Part shown: one piece after another, positions 58,498 through 64,000 of the stretch
How positions within the stretch are numbered: position 1 is the stretch's first letter
Layout of the letters: every line of letters begins with the position of its first letter
Source: Pyrinomonadaceae bacterium
Lineage (GTDB): Bacteria > Acidobacteriota > Blastocatellia > Pyrinomonadales > Pyrinomonadaceae
DNA: 64,000 nt
Assembly: GCA_025054715.1 (NCBI GenBank)
Contig: JANWYH010000005.1
Coordinates: 115,632-179,631, forward strand
Direction of reading: 5' to 3'
Position numbers and translations under genes: made by a program
The notes under the pieces: generated by a model
The model's input: the letters and a program-made list of their open reading frames with translations, nothing else
Told to the model about the DNA's origin: nothing
The model's database searches: none

Positions 58498-61400
58498 CTA
58501 GAAAACCCTAAGATTTGGGATTGCTCGCTCACCAGTTACAGGGCCTGTTCCAGCAGGGAAACTCATCGTGAACTGCTGATTACTTGATGGATTTGCTGGA
58601 TTAGTCAGCCAATAAAAAGTCTTGTTAGAAGGCCGATATACAGCTATGTCAGATTTGCCATTACCGTCATAATCGCCACAAACGGCTTGGTCTCTCGTCA
58701 TAGGAGTGCCAGGAATTCCAAATTTAGTTATGATCAAACCTGGACCTCCATTTTCTTTTACATACCAGTATCCATCTGCAACACTACCTTTCCCTCTCCA
58801 GACGGCAAAATCTGCTTTATTGTCGCCAATAAAGTCACCTATTACATAGAAATCAGTGTTGTAGTGACCCCAGTTTTGAGCAAATATGAGAGCTCCCGTT
58901 GTAGCGTCTCCAATAAAGTAAGTTTCCGGAGGAGTGTTGTTTAACCTTAAGACCGTAAGATCTGCCCTTCCATCTCCGTTGTAGTCAGCTCCAGAAAGTG
59001 GAATATCAGTCGTCAGGCCAAAAGTAGTTGCAGCTAAAGTGTCTGTGGAACTTCTTAAAATAAACCAGACAAGATTTGCACCCGAAGTTCTTAAAACGGT
59101 CAAGTCATCTTTTCCGTCACCGTCATAATCAGCTTCATATCCTGGGGTGTCAGTGGGTAACCCCCAATATACTGGAAATACATCATTCGGATTACCTGTA
59201 GTTGAGCGACGAATATAATAGACACCACTTCGCCAAACTGCGATATCCATCTTGTTGTCAGAGTCGTAGTAGCCCGGCACGGAAACGTCACTAGAAAAAC
59301 CGTATCCAATATTCTCACTACTTACTCCTCCATTACTTCTCGTTCGCCAAACCTTAATAGAGGCTTCGTTATTTATGACTCCAAAAGAGGTCTTACCTGT
59401 TCCGTAGAAGTCAAAACAGGGTTTTGATGGTGCAGTCACCGTCGAAAGTTTAGTTATGAAAGCATCTCTAAAGCCGTTTAAATCCGTATCATAAGCACCG
59501 GCAGTTACGGGATAATCACTTGAATCGGTTTCTCCTGTCACATACACATTCCCAGAAGCATCGACAGCAAGACTTTTTCCATTATCAAAAGCAGCACCTC
59601 CTAAGAAGGTGGAGTATTCTAGCTGAGACGCCGCTGAATTAAACTTAGAAACAAAAACATCTCTGTCTCCATTGAAACTGTTATCAAAAGCCCCTGTTGT
59701 CGTCGGAAAATTACTTGATGTAGTGTATCCCGATAAATAAGCGTTTCCACTGCTGTCCACAATTACTTTTTTACCTAATTCGGAAGCATCACCTCCTAAA
59801 AAAGTAGAATAGATAAGTCCAGAACCTGAAGGATTCAGTTTCGTCAAAAAAGCATCTACAACGCCGTCAAGAGAAGTATCAAAAACCCCTGGAGTAGTTG
59901 GAAAACCAGAAGAAAAGGTCTCTCCTGTTACATAGACCGCCCCGGAATTATCTAATGTTATACTTTCGACAGAATCATTTGCGCTGCCTCCAAGGTAAGT
60001 TGAGTAGTCAAGAGTTGAGTTTGCTATATTTAATTTTGTAATAAAGGCGTCCTTTGCCCCGTTGAATGTTGTATCAAAACTGCCCGTAGTTACTGGAAAA
60101 CCGCTAATTGTGGTATATCCAGAGACATACACATTTCCGACATTGTCAATAGAAATCGCTTTTCCATAATCTTCTGCTTGACTACCTAAAAAAGTTGAAT
60201 AGACCAACCCAGAACCCGAAGGGCTAATTTTTGTAATAAAGACATCTCCTATGCTAAAGGGATTTGTATCATTATAAGTGGTGTCGTATGCTCCTGGAGT
60301 AGTAGGGAAATTAAAAGACGATGTTTGCCCTGTTACAAATGCACTTCCTTTACCGTCAATTACAAGGTCACAGCTTTCATCTGTACCGCTTCCGCCTAAG
60401 AAAGTAGAATAGATTAAACCTGAACCTGTAAAGTTTAGTTTGGTTATAAAGGCGTCATCGTTACCATTATAGCTTGTGTCAAAGGCACCTGAAGTAGTCG
60501 GAAAGTCGCTTGACGAAGTGACGCCTGTTACATATACACTTCCTGAAGTGTCCACCTTTATAGCTCTGCTGTCTTCAGAACCGGAACCCCCTATGAAAGT
60601 TGAATAGATTAGAGACGAACCTGTTGAATCTAACTTTGCAACAAAAATATCCCCACCGAGGTTATAATCCGTATCGAAAGCTCCAGGAGTAGTCGGAAAA
60701 TCAGCAGAAATCGTTCGTCCGGTAACATAAACATTTCCGAGAGCATCCACCGCAATAGCATTACCTGTATCTAGTTGGCTTCCACCCAGGAAAGTAGAAT
60801 AAGGTATTGAAGACAAGGTTTCAGAAGTATCTTCCGTTCCGATTTCAAATCTAACAGTTGCTTCATTCCCTACTTCAAACCCGAAGTAAAAGACTTTATC
60901 CTCTGACTCTCTAATATGAATAGTCTCAGGTTTGGAATTATTTTGTGGCAACTTAACCTCAAGCACTCCGTTAGCAGTTACTATCGCAAGTACTTCATCG
61001 TTGACCTCGACTCTTTCAGCTCCCTCGACTTTCCACTCTATCCACCTTGGCTGATCGTTATTTTCTATTAAGCACTTTAACCCTCTTGAAGTTGTTCTCC
61101 ATATTAGATTGATTTTCGGGAGAGAGTCTTTAATCTCTATTGCCTTATAACTCTTCACTTTCGTTATCCACTTATCTTTACTTCCTCTGAGATAATTTGT
61201 CTGATGTGGAAGCTTTTCAAGACCTGAAATGCTCGATGGCTCTTCTGCTCCGTTAATGCTTATGTGAACAGAAGAGAAAGAAAGTCGCTTCCTATCTTCT
61301 GTAAAAAGAAAAACTACATCTCTTGACGTTAAGAAGATATTAGAAGAGTGTATTCCTCTAACCAAAAAGCGAGCCTTCGGATTAAACTGCCCTCTGTTCT

Positions 61401-61536
61401 CTTCAAAGTAGCTATCTAATTGCGTTACCTTCTCTAATATCTCTGTTTCATTCTTACTAACGACTGTTGATGTTTCTGCTGATAGGAGAATCAAATTTGT
61501 TATAATAAAAAAAATCGAAAAAACACGAAATGACAT
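58498..61536 (-). CDS. Secreted SBBP-repeat and FG-GAP/VCBS-repeat protein
   Basis: 1012 residues. A signal peptide (about 1-20) is followed by an N-terminal domain (DUF7948-like; FEENRGQFNPKARFLVRG at about 44), then about seven SBBP beta-propeller units at about 245-695, each with YSTFLGGS and DASGNVYVTGET-type strands and a FPTTPGAFDT turn. The C-terminal third (about 705-1005) holds FG-GAP/VCBS repeats with calcium-site-like DYDGDGKDDLTVLR, DYNGDGRADLTVLR and DYDGNGKSDIAVYR. It is likely an extracellular binding or adhesion protein. A strong promoter lies about 120 bases upstream, and a GGAGGG ribosome site precedes the ATG. Confidence 0.93.
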   Translation of the reverse strand: MSFRVFSIFFIITNLILLSAETSTVVSKNETEILEKVTQLDSYFEENRGQFNPKARFLVRGIHSSNIFLTSRDVVFLFTEDRKRLSFSSVHISINGAEEPSSISGLEKLPHQTNYLRGSKDKWITKVKSYKAIEIKDSLPKINLIWRTTSRGLKCLIENNDQPRWIEWKVEGAERVEVNDEVLAIVTANGVLEVKLPQNNSKPETIHIRESEDKVFYFGFEVGNEATVRFEIGTEDTSETLSSIPYSTFLGGSQLDTGNAIAVDALGNVYVTGRTISADFPTTPGAFDTDYNLGGDIFVAKLDSTGSSLIYSTFIGGSGSEDSRAIKVDTSGSVYVTGVTSSSDFPTTSGAFDTSYNGNDDAFITKLNFTGSGLIYSTFLGGSGTDESCDLVIDGKGSAFVTGQTSSFNFPTTPGAYDTTYNDTNPFSIGDVFITKISPSGSGLVYSTFLGSQAEDYGKAISIDNVGNVYVSGYTTISGFPVTTGSFDTTFNGAKDAFITKLNIANSTLDYSTYLGGSANDSVESITLDNSGAVYVTGETFSSGFPTTPGVFDTSLDGVVDAFLTKLNPSGSGLIYSTFLGGDASELGKKVIVDSSGNAYLSGYTTSSNFPTTTGAFDNSFNGDRDVFVSKFNSAASQLEYSTFLGGAAFDNGKSLAVDASGNVYVTGETDSSDYPVTAGAYDTDLNGFRDAFITKLSTVTAPSKPCFDFYGTGKTSFGVINNEASIKVWRTRSNGGVSSENIGYGFSSDVSVPGYYDSDNKMDIAVWRSGVYYIRRSTTGNPNDVFPVYWGLPTDTPGYEADYDGDGKDDLTVLRTSGANLVWFILRSSTDTLAATTFGLTTDIPLSGADYNGDGRADLTVLRLNNTPPETYFIGDATTGALIFAQNWGHYNTDFYVIGDFIGDNKADFAVWRGKGSVADGYWYVKENGGPGLIITKFGIPGTPMTRDQAVCGDYDGNGKSDIAVYRPSNKTFYWLTNPANPSSNQQFTMSFPAGTGPVTGERAIPNLRVF
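59450..60800 (-). repeat. Seven tandem SBBP units in the secreted repeat protein
   Basis: Each unit is about 60-65 codons and imperfectly repeated at DNA level (recurring codons for YSTFLGG, FPTT, GAFDT and DAFITKL). The units lie end to end in the coding region. Boundaries are approximate. Confidence 0.8.
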
Positions 61537-61872
61537 TGACTCTGCCCTCCATATGCTAATGGTTTATTCTGTTTTTCCTTGATTGCTTGCTTAAGTGGGC
61601 TTTAAAGGAAAGACCTTAAAACAAGAAATCAAGTCAAAGCAGAATAAAATCGCTTGAGGATTATAAAGTACTTAATTTAGAAAGTCAAGAATACTTTGTC
61701 ACGAACAGATAAAGATAATTACTACCTTACCTTCACTTCTCCTTAAGAACTATACACGTGCTACCCGCTGTGTGGCTGTTCCTTTATAAGTATGATAAAC
61801 AAATGCACTAACTGTCCTATTATTTGTTTTTCCTATGTCCTAAATCTCTCCTACAATAAGAACAAAAACGAG
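61537..61872. other. 336-base stretch between two minus-strand genes
   Basis: It contains the promoter and roughly 117-base leader of the SBBP gene (left part). The right part (61700-61872) lies after the stop of the conserved unknown gene and holds no hairpin, RNA gene or reading frame that I can support. No known riboswitch pattern is recognised in the leader. Confidence 0.5.
61660..61688 (-). promoter_or_regulatory. Promoter of the SBBP/FG-GAP gene
   Basis: Minus strand: TTGACT (61688 to 61683), 17 bases, TATAAT (61665 to 61660), 11 of 12 consensus positions. The predicted start near 61653 gives an unusually long leader of about 117 bases. Confidence 0.7.
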
Positions 61873-62766
61873 TTACTCTATCAATCTTAATTTCCTTAAG
61901 CCCTCGACAGGCTCTTCAAATGAGCATGAACCGAAAGATATAATCGCCTTTTCTCGCAATTCCCTCAAGTGCCAATTGTCAACGAAATGCTCCTGTCGCC
62001 AGTAAATGCCATCTTCTGCAAATGTGAAGTTATCAAGAGTTTCTTCTTCTAAAATCTGCAAAAGCAAGGAAGGTCTTAGGCTATTTCTTGCGAAAGCTGC
62101 TGCGACAAAAACATTCAAAAAACCAAACATCTTACCTACTGGAGCATCGGGTTCATAAGTTAACCGGTTTTCTGACCTTAGAGGATGATGTAGGCCTGCA
62201 GTCGCCTTAAACGGAACATTAGCTGCTAAGCAAGCGCGCATGAATTTTACTATTTGATCGGCGGTCGGGAAGGCATCTTTAGTTACACCACCAGTCCTTA
62301 TCTTTGCTCTTCTCTTATAAAGAGAAATGGATGAAACCAATTCCGTAAGATTTTCTTCAACTGGAATCTCAAAATAGATAGTAAAATCATCAGGTATTGT
62401 TTCGGAAACTTCTTCTATAGCCCAAACACTTTCTACTCTTATCTCAAAAACATCACACTTAAAGAGAGACTCCTGTTGATTCAGCCTACGAGCTTTTTTA
62501 ATAGAAGTTTCTATGTCTTCGTCAAGAATCATACTTATCTGCCAAGGTTTATCACAGTCAGAAACAACACTTTCTGCCTCGTCGAGAAACTCCTCGAATC
62601 TTGAAGACGGAACTATGAAACGAGACAGCATCCATGAGTAAGGGCCACGCTTGTATCTCGCATAGTTTGAGACTGAATCCTTCATTGAAAGCTTTGCCGG
62701 AGGAAATAGACCAGCATAGTCTATCGTTTCAGAAAGCAGAATCCTAAGAGAAGTAGTAATCTCCAT
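61873..62766 (-). CDS. Conserved hypothetical protein with DYAGLFPPA motif
   Basis: About 297 residues, no signal peptide. The N-terminal TIDYAGLFPPAKLSMKDSVS, then NYARYKRGPYSWMLSRFIVP, looks like a conserved family of unknown function seen in several phyla. The body alternates strands and helices, with FTIYFEIPVEENL, AKIRTGGVTKDAFPTADQIV and VPFKATAGLHHPLRS, recalling a TIM-barrel with charged residues at strand ends. I place the start at the ATG at 62766; a GTG at 62793 adds nine residues. No ribosome site is clear. The upstream neighbour is rlmN, 73-100 bases away. No function is assigned. Confidence 0.75.
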   Translation of the reverse strand: MEITTSLRILLSETIDYAGLFPPAKLSMKDSVSNYARYKRGPYSWMLSRFIVPSSRFEEFLDEAESVVSDCDKPWQISMILDEDIETSIKKARRLNQQESLFKCDVFEIRVESVWAIEEVSETIPDDFTIYFEIPVEENLTELVSSISLYKRRAKIRTGGVTKDAFPTADQIVKFMRACLAANVPFKATAGLHHPLRSENRLTYEPDAPVGKMFGFLNVFVAAAFARNSLRPSLLLQILEEETLDNFTFAEDGIYWRQEHFVDNWHLRELREKAIISFGSCSFEEPVEGLRKLRLIE

Positions 62767-62865
62767 TTTAGTTTTAGGCTCTAAACTGCTCACTTTCTGT
62801 CAAATTCAAGTTTAATGATTGCCATGGTTTTCAGCAAGCCTGTAAGCTTAGAAACTGCTAAAATT

Positions 62866-63939
62866 CTACTCGGTGCCAACAGGTTGACTACGAGCTGCAA
62901 GCTGTCCACAAGCAGCATATATGTCACGACCTCTTGGGCGTCTAATGTAAACTGGCAAACCTTTTCTTTGAAGAAATTTTTGAAAACTCTCTATCTTCTC
63001 ATCAGGAGAAGAACGATAAGCCAAAGCGTCCGCGGTATTGTGAGGTATAAGGTTTATCTTAACCTTCTTCAATTTGTAATCCTCTATCAATTTCACCAAA
63101 CGCCTTGCATCATCTATTGAATCATTCACACGGTCTAGCATGACATATTCAAAGGTAATGTATTCACCTCGTTTAAGCTTCTTTTCAAAATAGCTCACTG
63201 CTTTCATCAGTTCTTCGAGATTCCATCGGCGATTTATTGGCATTAGCCTGTTACGAAGCTCATCTGTAGTAGCAGAAAGAGATATTGCAAGGTTTGGTCT
63301 TAGCTTCAACTGTGCAAATTCGTATATTTTCGGAACTATACCCGCCGTAGAAACAGTAATCCGCTTTGGAACAATAAATAACCCGTCTTTATCAGAAATT
63401 ATTTCCACTGCACGAACTAAATTCTCGAAATTCAAAAATGGCTCACCGGCGCCCATCGCAACTAAATTAGTCCCGTGAGGAGTTTTCGCACCAACACCAT
63501 AAACATCGTTAAGCACAATTATTATCTGTTCAATTATTTCAGCTGCAGAAAGAGAACGCAAAAGCCCAAGCTGCGCGGTCAAACAAAAATCACATTTCAA
63601 GGGACAGCCTGACTGAGAAGAAAAACATATCGTATCTCGCCCTTCGCTCGGGATGAAAACGGTTTCAACTGGAAGATTATCTTCCGTTATCATCAGATAC
63701 CGTCTTGTGCCATCAGCCGACAAGAATCTCGACTCTAACTTCAGAGTCGAAACACTAGCATAGTCGTGTAGCTTTAGCCTAAAAACTTTCGGCAGATCAG
63801 TCATTTCACCAAAATTCAAAATTCTTCTCGAGTGAATCTGTTTAAATAACTGCACTGCGCGAAAACGCTTTTCTCCAAGCCTCTGAACAAAGTCCTCTAG
63901 CTCTTGTTTTTTCAAGCCTATAAGATGAGTTTTTTTCAT
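62866..63939 (-). CDS. rlmN: 23S rRNA/tRNA adenine C2-methyltransferase RlmN
   Basis: 357 residues. Radical-SAM enzyme that methylates A2503 of 23S rRNA and A37 of some tRNAs. Seen: LKKQELEDFVQRLGEKRFRA at the N-terminus, the [4Fe-4S] motif CPLKCDFCLTAQLG (CxxxCxxC), ATGFEPFLNF-like GAGEPFLNFENLVRAVEIIS, AISLSATTDELRNRLMPINR, and LIPHNTADALAYRSSPDEKI. A late cysteine lies in DIYAACGQLA, matching the second catalytic Cys. I use the ATG at 63939 (MKKTHLIGL); a longer frame to 63984 has fewer family residues. Confidence 0.95.
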   Translation of the reverse strand: MKKTHLIGLKKQELEDFVQRLGEKRFRAVQLFKQIHSRRILNFGEMTDLPKVFRLKLHDYASVSTLKLESRFLSADGTRRYLMITEDNLPVETVFIPSEGRDTICFSSQSGCPLKCDFCLTAQLGLLRSLSAAEIIEQIIIVLNDVYGVGAKTPHGTNLVAMGAGEPFLNFENLVRAVEIISDKDGLFIVPKRITVSTAGIVPKIYEFAQLKLRPNLAISLSATTDELRNRLMPINRRWNLEELMKAVSYFEKKLKRGEYITFEYVMLDRVNDSIDDARRLVKLIEDYKLKKVKINLIPHNTADALAYRSSPDEKIESFQKFLQRKGLPVYIRRPRGRDIYAACGQLAARSQPVGTE

Positions 63940-64000
63940 AAATCGCCTGACTTTTATACAATTTAAGACCTTAAGAAGACTCATCCTTTCAACACACGTC

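Noticed and set aside
1..64000. tRNA, rRNA, CRISPR, insertion sequence or phage genes
   Set aside because: I looked through the intergenic stretches on both strands and saw no cloverleaf-like sequence, spaced direct repeats, transposase or integrase. A covariance-model scan would be needed to exclude small RNAs.

Overview
The window reads as chromosomal DNA of an Acidobacteriota member, probably class Blastocatellia. This is an inference from three things: a VWFA-related protein of the acidobacterial type (25703-26782), a TonB-dependent receptor with an N-terminal carboxypeptidase-regulatory domain, and an SBBP/FG-GAP secreted protein. The DNA is AT-rich (roughly 40% GC by eye). Genes are densely packed on both strands, with many 4-bp ATGA overlaps. 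I see no rRNA, tRNA, CRISPR array, transposase or phage gene.

Layout. 1-3305 (minus): a carboxylic-acid operon of a short citrate-synthase-like enzyme, a degenerate HD-fold protein, an MmgE/PrpD dehydratase and a LeuC-type hydro-lyase cut by the left edge. A divergent promoter region with three perfect 11-bp tandem repeats separates it from a large TonB receptor (3476-6388), followed by a flavin amine oxidase. Then come an S9 peptidase and uvrA (minus), a DUF7009-like protein, and a kynU-kmo pair facing a flavin reductase. 17052-21476 (minus): aminotransferase, family 3 glycoside hydrolase and DAP/ornithine-type decarboxylase. 21685-25706: the translation operon ffh-rpsP-rimM-trmD-rplS-rnhB. 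25703-30246 (minus): dinG-like helicase, queD, OmpA-like protein, VWA protein.

30612-40128: SH3-like protein, MscS channel, a Dps gene under a PerR-like operator, a dihydrouridine synthase, purN, an SDR, a CPBP protease, a secreted M20 hydrolase, a PDZ protein and an NHL-type propeller protein. 40229-45519: hflX, apparently starting at a non-canonical ATA codon, a PgpH-type c-di-AMP phosphodiesterase and two proteins of unknown role. 45520-47570 (minus): HMG-CoA lyase with a family III CoA-transferase. 47687-52614: DUF1844 protein, MBL hydrolase, ribF, purB, then purS-purQ. The right end holds a zinc-ribbon coiled-coil protein, an unknown protein, a TPR protein, era-prmA, the SBBP/FG-GAP protein, a conserved unknown protein and rlmN.

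Functional picture: housekeeping (translation, purine synthesis, DNA repair, tRNA and rRNA modification) mixed with organic-acid and CoA-ester metabolism, tryptophan/kynurenine breakdown and envelope functions. The most interesting signals are the tandem-repeat divergent promoter, the methylcitrate-cycle-like operon beside it, the ATA start of hflX, a recurrent -10 element only 6-8 bases before start codons (candidate leaderless mRNAs), and a terminator embedded in the coding end of the opposing HMG-CoA lyase gene. All function calls rest on motif recognition alone.
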